Source: Desmodus rotundus
Taxonomy: Eukaryota > Chordata > Mammalia > Chiroptera > Phyllostomidae
Direction of reading: 5' to 3'
Assembly (NCBI RefSeq): GCF_022682495.2
Contig: NC_071387.1
Coordinates: 192,798,143-192,862,142, forward strand
Length of the DNA: 64,000 nucleotides
Shown here: one piece after another, positions 36,841-49,019 of the stretch
Layout of the letters: each line of letters starts with the position of its first letter
Position numbering within the stretch: position 1 is the first letter of the stretch
The notes under the pieces: generated by a model
Database searches by the model: none
What the model saw: the letters and a program-made list of their open reading frames with translations, nothing else
What the model was told of the DNA's origin: nothing
Program-made: the position numbers and the translations under genes

Positions 36841-39800
36841 ATACTAGGATGAGGATAAAAAATATATATAACCATGTGAAACTGTGTTAGGGAAGCATCA
36901 TTCAAAATGGCTATGGGGAGCCAGGAAGAGAGAGCTCTTGGACACTACCACTCATTGCAACTTACATAGTGAGCAGAAGGAAGGAGAGTGTGCTCTCGCC
37001 CCAGCAACAGGAAGCTGCCCTGGCTTGCAACCACAGGAAATCTGCCACCACTTCAAACCTTCATTTTCCTCCAATGAATTTTTTTCAAAACAACCCTTCT
37101 CAACTTCCTCCTTTGCCCTATGAAAGAATGCACCTCTCCTTTGTTCTCTAGGCTTGCCTATAGTTTACTGTAGTTTGTTTGCATCAAACTGCAAAAAAAT
37201 AAAATAAAATTACAGAAATGTAATGGTAAAGGAAAGGGAAATTTTGTTGTCTTTTTTTTCCTTCTGTCTATTACACAACATCTTTACTTCATTAACATGT
37301 CCAGTATTCTCCTTCAGTCTCTCTCAGCTTCAGTTTTTCTAAGTAAGCTGACTCTAAATGTGTTGCATTGGGATGACTGACTCCCTTGGAAACATCCTCA
37401 CTACATTGTTCTTTATTATCTCCTTCCTTCCTCTGACCATTTTATCTCTCTGGTCAGTCCAGCTATCTGCCTTGTCCTCTAGATTTGGAGTAGCGTGAAT
37501 AAGTGAAAGAGGCTGTGACATTGAGAGATTTAGAAACTCCAGAAGAGCCAACTTTACCTCTTAGGAATAGCTTTTGTTTCAAAGCAGCTCTTGAAGAGTC
37601 TTCACTCTTGTCAAATATTGCAGCTCTGTAACTTTTCTATCAGTAGATTACTGAGCTTCTTTGTTCACAGATGAACTTGGGTCTGTCAAGCATATGAAAT
37701 TACATAGTCTTAATCTCCCACCTTCCCCTTTTGCTATAGCTGTTGCGTATCAACTCTTTTCTGTAATCTTGGCATAGATATTTAAAGAGCCTCCACTAAA
37801 GTAATTTATGTGAAACTAAGAGAGACAAAATGTAATGGCAGTAAAGCGATGTGTATGTTATGTTAGGGGTATGCCAAAATGCTAGAGGGTCTTTGCTGAC
37901 GTTGATTCAGAGGAACACAAGTGACCTAGATTGCAAGGACAAATTGGAGTTATACTGATTCATAGCAAGCAATAAGTAATTGCAGACAAAAGGGTCGCCT
38001 GCTTAGGTTTAAGAGAAAAAGTACGACCAAATCCTGGGGATTGTGGACATGTGCTTTTAAGCAAAAGCAGGAGCAGTAGATGTGAGAGGTGGCTGCAAAA
38101 GCACGAGGATAAAGAGGGACAACTCAAAAGAAAGTTTATTTTCTTCAGAAAACAAAGGAAAGGTGGAAGAGTCAAATAATAAAATAATCAATAAAACATC
38201 TCTGAATTTGTCTACCAGGAAGCAGTGATTGCTTTGGCAATATACAGATGTGATGAAGGCAGAAACCATATTACCTGAAGTAACAAGAGAATGGGAGATA
38301 AGGACACACTTATAACAGGAATCATAAAACATTTCAAGAAACTCGGTGGTCAAATAAGAACTGTTTAAAATGGTAGCTCTTTGGGAATTATAATATGATA
38401 TATCTGTCTGCCTTTCTCCTCTCAATTAGGGAGGCGCATTTTTCTCTAAAGCCATGTCATTCAGGTGCGTTTATCACACGGGTCCCCGTGTAGCCCAACT
38501 AAGTCAATTTAGGTCATCTTTTTTTAGAGAATCCGTATAGGCTTTGGGATAGATCAAATTTTCTCCTATGAAATTAGGTATTGTAAGAACCATTATCTCT
38601 AAATCTTCCAAAATTCACCTTTCCTACCATCTTGGGAGGTACTGTAGATATAAAGGAAACTCATACACAACGAGAGGTGAGAGAGAGAAATGAACAGCAA
38701 ATCACTCACAGCAGAGCTGGAGCACGTGCCTTCTAGCAGAGCCAAAATGTGGAACAATGGCTACGTTTTAATGATTCAGTAGCTGGAGTTGCATTTCTGT
38801 TAAGTGGAACTAAAGAGATTCTTGCTGCAAATAGATATTTAATTCCAAAGAAAATTATACTGAATGGTTAAGAAGAAGCTCTCCTCTTTAAAACCAACAG
38901 CTTTTTCTTTTGCTAAAACTCCTTTTTCTTTCTACCTTCTCGGCGAGTCTGACCCATCAGTGTGATGTTTTTTGTACGTGTGTTTCCTTTTATTTTACTT
39001 TGGTAATAGTTCTATTGAAATGCAACACACATAAGGAACAAAACATAAAAGAAACTCAATAACTCACCACAATGCGAACACCCATGCGATTCTTTCTTTT
39101 ACACAAAACTACCCACCGTACTGATTTTCTAGCTACAAAGGAAAATACACAATACACAATCTTTGTGTCTATATATTTGTTATTAGTGACCCGGCTATTT
39201 GTAATACCTCACTTCCCAGTTTCTGTATGGTTGGAACAATTCTGGCCAGTGAGTTGTAATCAGAATATCACTTCTGACCTCAGCCTTTAAATTGACAACA
39301 TGATGCGTGCCAGGGCTTTCTTTCCCATGGACCTGTGAGGCTCACATAGCAGGCACAAGAAATAAACGTTTGACCTACGACTAACGTTTAGAGTTGATTT
39401 GTTATTGCAACATATGTTTACTAAGAAAACCATCAGTATCTTTTGTTTTTTAAAGTTGTTTAATATTGCTGTTTAATACCAAAAGCTGGATAGAAGTGAG
39501 ATGTCTGTTAATACATGGACATCAATATACCTATATTAAATTATGCTTCATCCATATTATAAAATACTAGATGGTCATTAAATATATTGAAATATATGTA
39601 CTCCTTAGAAAAGATATTTATAGCATATTAACTGAGAAAAGCAAGATGAAAAATATGTACGATCCAATTTTAATAAACTAAAATTACAAATATATTTATA
39701 TATAGTTAATTAAATTTAGATATGTATATTTTAATAAATATGGAGACAAATGGAAAGAGTACAAACTAAATTATAAACAAAGGTTATTTGAGGGTATTGT

Positions 39801-41599
39801 TAGTTAGAGATGCAAGAGAGATAGAGGCGGGAGGAGCCAGATGATCTGATCCAAGTGCTTTTATTTGATGCTGAGCTTATAGTTGGGCTGAGTCTGGACT
39901 GACTGCAGCCCCCAAGGGAGGCAAGAATGGGGTTTTAAAAAGAAAAAGTGTGGGGCTTGTGGGGGGAATGAGGAAGCAGTTAGTCTCTTGTTCTTCTGGG
40001 AGGGTGCCTCAGGGTTCTAGGATGTGAGTGGGGACAGTGGGTTAGGTAAAGGGCCGTGCTGTTCCCAGGTACAGGAGAGTGAGTCTGACCATCAGCCATT
40101 ATGTCTGGCACCAGATGTCTATTGTGTGAGCTGGGAGAGAGTTCGGATGGAGCCTCAGGCTACCAAGTGAGTCAGGATAACTGAGTCCAGCAGGTTGGAA
40201 AACTGGCCTGTCTGGGTCATGAGCAGTCTGGTGGGCCAGGAAACTGGCTTGACCCTTTCAGGGATGAGATGATACTTGTCTTTTTGTTACAGTGTGTATA
40301 TAACAACAGACAAAAATGCAGTGTGAACATGCGCAACATGTAAGAATGAGGGTGTATAGAGCACAATTAACTGCTTGATACCTGTGTGGGAAGGGGAGAG
40401 TTGGGGGTGGTGTTAGAGAATGCTTCAAAGGGATGATGACATTGAGCATGTTTATCACGGGAGACAAGAAGGACTGAAAAGGAAGAAAGGTACAGAGTCA
40501 TGGAGAACAATGAGTATTCTGCACTCATTATGATTTTCACAACTATTATGTGTATCTTCTAAAGTAAAAAAATGGCGAGTAGGTATGCAAAAACAGAGGT
40601 GCAAGGAAGCCACAGTTAATCTGACAATTCCAGAGCTTTGAAGAGTGAAGTCCGGAAAGGGTGTCCTGAGTGGAAAATCAGGATCCAGGCTGCTGAAGGC
40701 TTCTTGTACTGCCTGGGAATTTGAACAGTGGCCTGCAGGACAAGGAGCCCACCAATGTGGTTTCAGCAGAACAATACATCCCCTATGGAGATGGTTTGGA
40801 GAGAAGCAAATCTGGAAATGGAGAGATCAGTTAAATGATGAGACATAATGAAGACAAACTAGTGGCAGGGTGAATTTCAGAGCAAAAGACACAGGGCTTG
40901 GTGACAGTCTGGATATGGGTGAGGAATGAAAGATGAATGTTTTGCCTTCCAAACTTTTAGGTTGGGCACCTGGGCAGATGAAAATGGTTCACAGATGTTA
41001 AACAAGCTTGTGAAGAGAAGATGCAAGAGGGTGAGAGGGTATGCAGAAAGAAACGGCAAATCTGGTGGTGGCAGTGTGGGTTTAGTAGTGAATGATTTTG
41101 GCTTTGAACATGCATTTGAGATGCTGTCCTGCACCATTCAAGGCAGGGAAGGCTCACATGGGTTTCTGGCAGCTGGAAGAAAACGTGCAGAGCAGTTGGG
41201 ATGTCTGACATGCCTTTATTCCAGGATAGGGCGATCCATGTGCACTCCAAGCTCCAAGTCGCACGGCGGAAAGTCCAAATCCCTTACATACTAAGTGCAC
41301 GGGAAGCTGCTGGGTGCTGACATAGACTATCACTGGTTATATAACAGACCTTGAGTCTGTGCATGCAGCCCCTACGGGCCGTTAAGAGAGGGCATCAAAG
41401 AGGCAGTTGGATATGTTAAGATTGAGACATTCTGTAGAAACTTGATGTCATGACCTGGAGTAGGTATGGCTGAGTTGTATGACAGGCATGGTTCTTGCCA
41501 CCCCAACCTGAGAGCCTAGTGGACCTTCTACAATCTTGAGCTCAGGACAGAGGCCTAGGCTAGAGCTCTCAGCATGTGGAGGGAGAGTGTGATAACAAG
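36841..41599. other. no recognised gene; several unclassified GC-richer blocks
   Basis: 36900-37200 is GC-richer and ends in CTGCAAAAAAATAAAATAAAATTACAG, a retroposon-like A-rich end. About 37950-38130 and 38640-38780 are mildly GC-rich. About 39800-41300 is purine-rich and moderately GC-rich. Phrases such as GAAATGGAGAGATCAGTTAAATGATGAG and GAGGCAGTTGGATATGTTAAGATTGAGA (41398-41425) recall an old interspersed repeat I cannot name with confidence. Open frames of up to about 120 codons (38057-38425 minus, 40926-41294 plus) show no domain. Confidence 0.3.
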
Positions 41600-41765
41600 A
41601 GAATGAAATGCTTAGAATTTAGAAGTATCATTTACTGTGAGCTATCCTCTACGCACATCACATCATTTAAGCTTGACGACATTTCTAGGAAATGTGATTG
41701 AAATGTTACAGATGAGGAAAATGAAGCACAGAGAGTTGAGGCTCAGAAATCACGAACTGGTCTTT
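41600..41765 (-). mobile_element. MIR SINE, minus strand
   Basis: The plus strand shows CACATCACATCATTTAAGCTTGACGAC, TACAGATGAGGAAAATGAAGCACAGAGAGTTGAGG and CTCAGAAATCACGAACTGG. This is the reverse complement of the MIR 3' half ('GCCTCAGTTTCCTCATCTGTAAAATGG' to 'TTAATGATG'). Confidence 0.75.
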
Positions 41766-42074
41766 GGGGTGAATTTTATTCTAAGTGCTATTTTGCTGCA
41801 GGGGTTTAAAAAATTGCAGGTGATGTGGCCACACTACTGGGTTTGTTATTTTCTCCCATTCTCTGCTGTCTGATATCATATGTGCTCAGTTGTAACCTCT
41901 CTGCTCCCTGCAGGCATTTGAGTTTGTACTATGTGGTTCACCAATGCTGAAGTCACAATGCGAGAGAATGACTGACTTGTATTTGAACCAAAATTTGGAG
42001 ACACCAAAGTCTGTACTATTTACTGCTTTCCGATACTTCTGTGAATGGCAAGAGGTATCAGGATTCTTTATCTT

Positions 42075-44410
42075 TCAATTACAGTTAACGTTTATTATTA
42101 TTTTGGGTTAGTTTAGTGGTTAGACAATCATATACTTTACAAAGTGTTCCTTTCAATATTGCCCCACCAGGCACCATGCATATGTATTGCAACATTATTG
42201 ACTACATTTTTTATTGTGTACTTCACACCCCCCTGATTATTTTGTAACTATCAGTCTGCACTTCTCAATCTCTTCACCATTTTCACCCAGTCTCCCACCA
42301 CTCCCCTGGAAACCATCAGTGTGTTCTCTGTATCTACGAGTCTGTTTCTGTTCTGTTCATTTTTGTTGTACTTTAGATTCCATGTATAAGTCAAATCATA
42401 TAGTGTTTGTGGTTCTCTGACTGACTTATTTCACTTAGCATAATACCTTCTATGTCCATCCATGCTGTCTCAAATGGTAAGATTCCATTTGGTGTTTGGC
42501 CGAGTAATATTCCATTGTGTAAATGTTCTGACAATTTTTTAACTACTCATCTACTGATGGAAACAGATTGCTTCCATTTCCTGGCTATTGTGAATAACAC
42601 TTCAGATATAGATATATTCCTTCTAATTAGTGTTTTGGTTTCTTCAGATATATATATAGAAGTGGAACTGCTGGGTCATAAAATGGTTTGATTTTTACTT
42701 TTTTGAGGAAACTCCACACTGTTTTCTATAATAGCTGAGCCAGTCTGCATGACAGTTCTTTTTTCTTCACAATCTCAGTAACACTTGTTTTTTATTGATT
42801 TATTGATGATAGCCAGTCTGACAGGTGTGAGGTGACATCTCATTGTGGTTTTCAATTAGTGACATTGGGAATGTTTTCATATGTCTATGGGCCATTTGTA
42901 TGACCTCTTTGGAGAATTGTCTACTTAGGTTCTCTGCTCATTTCTTAATTGGATTACTTGTTTTCCTGGTGTTAAGTTGTATATGGTTCTTATATATTTT
43001 GAATATTAATCCCTTATCAGATGTATTGACAAATATGTTCTCTTATTCAGTGGCTTGACTTTTCATGGTGTTGATGGTTTCCTTTGCTATGCAAAACTTT
43101 TTAGTTTGATGTAGTCCCATTTGTTTATTTTTTTTCTTTTGTTTTCCTTGTCCAAGGAGACAGAAGAAGAATGTCACTACAAGAAATGCTGGAGATTTTA
43201 CTCCCTATGTTTTCTTCTAGGATTTTTATAGTTTAAAGTTTAACATTTCAACTTTTAGTCCATTTTGAGTTTGCTCTTGTATATGGTAAAGGTAGTCTAG
43301 TTTCATTTTTTTTTTTGGCATGTATCTCTCCAATTTTCCAAACACTATTTATTGAATAGACTATCTTTACCCCATTGTATGTTTTTGCCTCATTTGTCAA
43401 ATATTAATTGACCATAAGGTGTGGGTTTATTTCTGGACACTCTATTCTGTTCCATTGAGCTATTAGTCTGCTTTTATGCCAGTACCATACTGTTTTAATT
43501 ATGATTGCCTTGTAGTATAGTTTGACATCAGGTAGTATGACTCCTCCAACTTTGTTCTTCTTTCTCAAGATTGTTGTCTTTTGGGCTCTTCATGGTCTTT
43601 TGAGGTTCCATATAAATTTTTGCTTATTTGTTCTAGTTCTGTGTAATATGCCATTGGTAACTTGATAGGGAATGCATTGAATCTATAAATTGCCTTGGGT
43701 AGTTTGGAAATTTTAATTATGTTAATTTTTATTATTAATGAATGCAGTATATGTCTCCCCTTATTTGTATCTTCTTTATTTTCATTCTTCAGTATCTTAT
43801 AACTTTCTCAATATCTTTTAACATTCTTCAGTATCATATAACTTTCAACAGCTTGTACAGGTATTTTACATTCTCGGTTAAATTTATTCCTAGTTATTAT
43901 ATTTTTGAAGCAATTTTAAATGAGATTGTTTTCTTAGTTTCCCTTTCTGATAGTTCATTATTATGTGTAAATATGTAACTGATTTCTGGATAATTATTTT
44001 GTATCTTGCTACTTTACTAAATTCATCTATCAGTTCTAGGAGTTTTTTGGTGGAATCTTTAGGGTTTCTACACCCAGCATCATGTCATTTCAAATAAATG
44101 CAGTATTAATTCTTCCTTTAGAAGAATTTGAATGCCTTTTATTTCTTTTTTCTTTTCTGATTGCTGTTGCTAGGACTTCCACTACTATGCTGAATAAGAG
44201 TGGTGAAACAGACATCTCTGTCTTGTTCCTGATTTTAAAGAGAACAGTTTTAGGTTTTGCCCATTGAATATGATGTTGGCTGTGTGTTTGTTTTATATGG
44301 CATTTATTATGTTGAGGTATGATCACTCTATTCCTACTCTGCTGAGAGTTTCTATCATAAATGAGTGCTGGATATTGTCTAATGCTTTTTCTGCATCTAT
44401 TAAGAAACTT
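42075..44410 (-). mobile_element. 5'-truncated L1 LINE (ORF2 C-terminus plus 3'UTR), minus strand
   Basis: The longest transposon here, about 2.3 kb. The plus strand starts with the reverse complement of the L1 3'UTR: TAGACAATCATATACTTTACA, ATTATTGACTACATTTT and TTTTGTAACTATCAGTCTGC. It passes TTTCACTTAGCATAATACC and GCTTCCATTTCCTGGCTATTGTGAATAAC. It then enters the antisense ORF2 region: CCTCATTTGTCAAATATTAATTGACC, TTCCATTGAGCTATTAGTCTG and GTTTGACATCAGGTAGTATGACTCCTCC. It ends around TTTCTGCATCTATTAAGAAACTT. The minus-strand frame has many stops and indels, including a local tandem duplication at 43779-43850. The element is dead, and no target duplication is visible. Confidence 0.93.
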
Positions 44411-45872
44411 AGATGACAGTAAGATTAGAAGCTGTGGGATAATATTTCATGATGTAAATGTTAGTTCTAGAAATAGAAGTCAGTATCAAAGAGTCAGTAA
44501 GATTTTTGTGTTAAATATTTATATGAAATATGAGAAAAGATAAAAATTGCATTGCTAAACTTATATATGTAGTTTTATATACCATATGTATATAGATAAG
44601 GCTATTTTTAAAAAGTATTGTCATAGGCACTTGTTCTATTAATCTATTTTCCTACAAGTTTAAATAATCAATATGCTTCAAAACTTTTAAAACACATTCT
44701 GTTGGGCCAATGGAAAATCAACTATCTTCATTTGATTTTATTGTTATTTCAGAATGTATAAAAACTATATTTAATAATAAATACAACTTTAATTGAAAAC
44801 ATCCTGGGTTGCTTAATAATGTCTGAAGAGTATGTTAAGATTTTATCAATTATATACATGCTTGTTTATATAAATAACAACAGTTCTTATAATAACCAAT
44901 TTGAAGGTTTTTTGTCTCAATTACTAAAAGGAAAATAGGTAAAGAATATGGCTATTTGATCAGAGATTCTTAAAGAGACAATTTATCAAGAGGTTTTAGT
45001 GTCCTGGAAGGGTGACTATGTGTTAAAAGTATTGTTTCTATAAGTTAAAGTGAGCAAGTAATTTAGTAGTCTTTTGACTGGTGTCTCATTTTTGATGATA
45101 GAATTTCTACCTATTTCTTTAGCTTACTTGAAAAATCCTTTTTTGAGTGGTATCTGTCAAATCTGTGATTTTAAACAAATGCCAAAAGGTAATAGAAATG
45201 GTAGTTTTCTGTATGAAAATAATTTCACAGCAAATATTCTCAGGGCTGTGGCTATATTTGTTCCATTTTGGGCCTCATTATGAATTTCATGACTTCTTTC
45301 TTCAGGAGGCCACATGCCCACTAACACATCAAAATTAATCAGGTGTACATGTTTGATTAGTTCGACTGCCATAACTGCAGGCCATCTACCTTGCTGCCAC
45401 ATAGAGGTGAAAATGCAGGTATCATACAGTTTGTCTTTTCATTCTTTCTGTGCTGTGACCTTGCTTTTGCCTCTTGGGGAGTCTAAAATGGCAATGCCAC
45501 CGCCTGAGGCTTCTAAAATAGTAATGTGTTTCTTCCACAGTGGGTGTGGTATTGTTCCATTACAAATCATTTTTAATATGACTCATTTTTTTTTGTGTGC
45601 ACGTCCTTTGGTAGCCTAAAAGACAAGAGATTGAAAAAAGGTTTTAATATATTGTTTTGCTTTTTGTTTTCAACATACTGATTTCATATGACAAACTATG
45701 ACCTATGTCTCATTTATATTATTTGGGAATTTTTTCTATTTTGGTAAGATGAGAATTATAGTTTATAGGCATTTAATATAGCATATCTATCTTATAATAA
45801 GTGTACTTTGGCTGTTCAGTTTTCACCAGGTTTTCTTCCTGATTGTTTGTATGTTGCCTGTATTGTGTTACA
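44411..45872. other. no recognised gene
   Basis: AT-rich. A mildly GC-richer stretch at 45290-45560 is open for about 100 codons on the plus strand, with no recognisable domain. Confidence 0.35.
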
Positions 45873-46395
45873 CAGGTGATATTTGAACAACATGGGTTTG
45901 AATTACGTGGGCCCTCTAGTACATGGATTTGTGTCGATATATACATGTACCAGTTTTTTTTTTTGAGTTCAGTTTTTCTTTTTTTTTCTTTTTTTAATTT
46001 TTATTGTTATTCAATTACAGTTGTATGCCTTTTCTCCCCATCCCTCCATCCCACCCCAGCTGAACCCACCCTCCCTCCCCTGCCTCCACCATCCCCCCCG
46101 ATTTTGTCCATGTGTCCTTTATAATAGTTCCTGCAACATGTACCAGTTTTAATCAGCCATTGGGCATCTGGGATATGGAAGGGCAACTGTGTGCATTGTT
46201 CTAAGCCATTTTATACAGGGGACTTGGGCATCTGAGTATTTTGGCATCTATGTGGGTCCTGGAGCCAATTCCCCTGGGCACCATGGGCATACTTAAATTT
46301 TTGTGAAGTGAAAAGTTGAATGCAAAATTTTGACTGGGGTTGAGGGTGGGCAGGGGTTGGTGCCACTAACCCCTGCATTGTTAAAGGGTCACCTG
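45873..46395. mobile_element. Tigger-like (TcMar) non-autonomous DNA transposon, interrupted
   Basis: The left end CAGGTGATATTTGAACAACATGGG and the right end, read on the minus strand as CAGGTGACCCTTTAACAATGCAGGGG, form inverted repeats. Inside are phrases typical of Tigger-derived MITEs: GAATTACGTGGGCCC, TACAGGGGACTTGGGCATCTG and ATGTGGGTCCTGGAGCCAATTCCCC. TA follows the right end, and CA precedes the left, where TA would be expected. The element is split at 45958-46135 by an L1 fragment, leaving about 345 bases of its own. Confidence 0.82.
45958..46135 (-). mobile_element. L1 3'-end fragment inserted in the Tigger-like element
   Basis: The plus strand reads a T-rich run, TTTTTATTGTTATTCAATTACAGTTG, then C-rich sequence and TTTTGTCCATGTGTCCTTTATAA. 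This is the reverse complement of an L1 3' terminus truncated to under 180 bases. An exact 15-base target-site duplication, ACATGTACCAGTTTT, lies at 45943-45957 and 46136-46150. Confidence 0.95.
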
Positions 46396-48953
46396 TATTG
46401 ATTGATTTCCTCTTCATGTCAGTTCTCTCGTTTTATTGACTCATTGTTAAGAGATGTCATCTACTTGGTGTTCAGGTCTTTGCAGACTTTGTGTGCAATG
46501 TTTAGTACAAAGTGATGAATAGTTTCTAGTATATCATTAAAATGCACCGTTCTTTATGTCTGTATTCTAAGACACTTGTTCTTTTTTTTTTTTTTTAAAT
46601 GCAGTTTCCCTTTTGTTAATCCGTAAGTGACAACATATAGAAGGGTCATACAAATGTCTAGTAATGACAGTTGCTGGATTATTACCATTTTCATTCCAGT
46701 CACATGGTCCATGACTCTCTTTTTTGAAATATTTGGACACCCTGTAACATTGGAGGTTTTCATTAAAAAATATTTGCACATGACAAATGTTTGTAATATT
46801 TGTACATATTTAAAAATGAGTAAGTTCAGATTAAATATAGCAACAAGACTTACATGTGCATGCTAATTAGAGGTAGATAGTATCACAATTGTGACAGTTT
46901 AAATATGCATATATAATTGTTTGCTTTGTTTCTAGATATAAGTTCCAATATTATACATTTTACAAATGAAACTAGAAGTAAAAAGCAAACATTTAAAAAA
47001 GTTAGCATGTGAGCTAAGTTTCACCTTAAAAGATTTGTGGGATGTCATTTCATATTCCCACATGTTGTTACATGAGTATAGCGATGAATGATTAAGGTGT
47101 AAAAATTGCTCAACACAGAATAATAAGTAATGAATAGCGCTCAAAAAGTATAATCTAAAGATAAAGAACAGAAAATACATTTTAAAAAAAGTCTTGTGAA
47201 CCTTTATGAACAATGAGCATGACCCCCTGTAATAAGGAGTGGAGAGTCAGGGATACCGCTGTGCATCCAAGAGACGATGCATTTGTCTTGACAGGTTTGT
47301 GTCACTGTCTGATTCACCAAATATTACACAGTAATTAGGACTAATTATTTCAAGGCCTAGTTATACCAAGGACATACATTTATATTTTACACACTCCATT
47401 AAAAAAATCCATTTAGTCTAGCTGACTCAGATGCATGGCGCAAGTGGTACTGTTTCCATCCTGAAAGCATTTAACAAAGATCTGTGAGACACTGGTGAAT
47501 TAGAAAACATTTGAAAGGAAAACATACTTGAGCACTTTTGTTTGTAGGGACAAAAAAAAAATACTGGCAACCAAGGGGAGTATTTCATCTACCTTGAAAA
47601 AATATTTTGTTTTCATTCTTTTTGAGCAAATTTTTTTTCTGTGGCATAATTTTAAAAGCAAAAGAAAAGGGGAAAGAAAGCCTGAGTCCTCTTCACTAAA
47701 GTTCATCTAATTATCATTCATCACCTAAAAGTTCAAAGAATGTAAAACATCGTCTCCAGTTTGGGGAGATAACTCACAAACATGAATTGCCTCTCAAATG
47801 TGATGATAAGACAATGACAATTTTCCATAAATATAAGTGTTTAGATTAGATATCATAAAAACTCAAATAATCTTAAACTTTCCTACCTTGAGGAAACAAT
47901 ATAAATGTAAACAACAGAAGCAATTAAGATTTATAATTCAGGAGTCATTTTTGTTTTTTTTTAAATCACTAATATTATCTTATTTGAATCAAAATTACTC
48001 TATCAAAGACATTTAAGTGACAAATGGTATTTAATAAGGATGTGCATTATCTTATATTCATAAAATCCATAAAAGTGTTAATGCTGAATCTAGTTGAAAA
48101 ATTGTTCCAGAGGGAATTCTTGTGAGTATAAAAAAATGCAGCATGTCAGAAATTTACTGAATGCAGTTTTAAATTTCTATCATATTACCACCTCCCAGGC
48201 AGTCACAATATTTCTACATAATTGAGTATTTTCATTGTAGTAGCCAAATTATCATTTTAAATATAACCTACAGTGATATGTTATATGTAGTATTCTAGTC
48301 TCTTGTATTAGTTATTATTGCCAAATATAGTAGTGGTAGTGTAATAAAGAATGCCATAGAAAACGTTTGGAAAATGAATATATATAATATTTCTTCCCTT
48401 ATCACAAAAGATTTAATGACTGTTTTTAACACAGTAAAGATAGTATCATCTTACTTCAACCCTTTGGCTACAGAAAAACTTTTGTGAAATAAACTTTGAT
48501 TTCCTCTATAACTGATGAGAAGAATTTTATTTAAATCAAGTTTAAATTATATGCATATGGTTATAAAATTGACTGCTAACATGTCATTAATTAAGAATTT
48601 ATGACCAAAATCAATTATAATTATGTTGTATATTTTATATTGCATTATATATTATTATTTTTTTAATGAAAAGGATCTTGTAAGTCACTTAGTCCAATGC
48701 TATTGATTTACCTATAAAAAGCCAATGAACTTAAGTCACTTCTTTAAGACACAGAGTTACTTAGTGTACAGGACTACTGGAAACATGCCTTTTAATTTCT
48801 AATTGAGGAAATTAGGTGATTTGGAAGCTGAACAAAAAATAAAAGATAACAAGCAGGAGACCTGAGGAAGGATTGAAACACAAGTCTCTAACACTTTTGT
48901 TATAATAGGGGATTGTGGTAGACAATATAAAGTTATTCCCTGACTGAACAAAG
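46396..48953. other. no recognised gene
   Basis: AT-rich with a T run at 46580-46594. Short open frames on both strands are low-complexity or Phe/Ile/Lys-rich and lack domains. Confidence 0.4.
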
Positions 48954-48955
48954 GA

Positions 48956-49019
<64 letters not shown>
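48954..49019 (+). repeat. (GAAA)n polypurine microsatellite
   Basis: About 16 uninterrupted GAAA units. A minus-strand open frame of 78 codons translating to Phe/Leu/Ser repeats is an artefact of this tract. Confidence 0.98.

Noticed and set aside
38057..38425. 122-codon minus-strand open frame
   Set aside because: No recognisable domain, ordinary AT-rich composition, no neighbouring exon or promoter evidence; length is within chance expectation for 64 kb.
40926..41294. 122-codon plus-strand open frame
   Set aside because: It lies in a purine-rich block that is open in several frames because TA-containing stops are scarce there; no domain, and an overlapping minus-strand frame is equally open.
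45843..46124. 93-codon plus-strand frame with a Pro-rich end
   Set aside because: It runs from the Tigger-like element into the antisense L1 polypurine tract, which reads as Pro/Leu.
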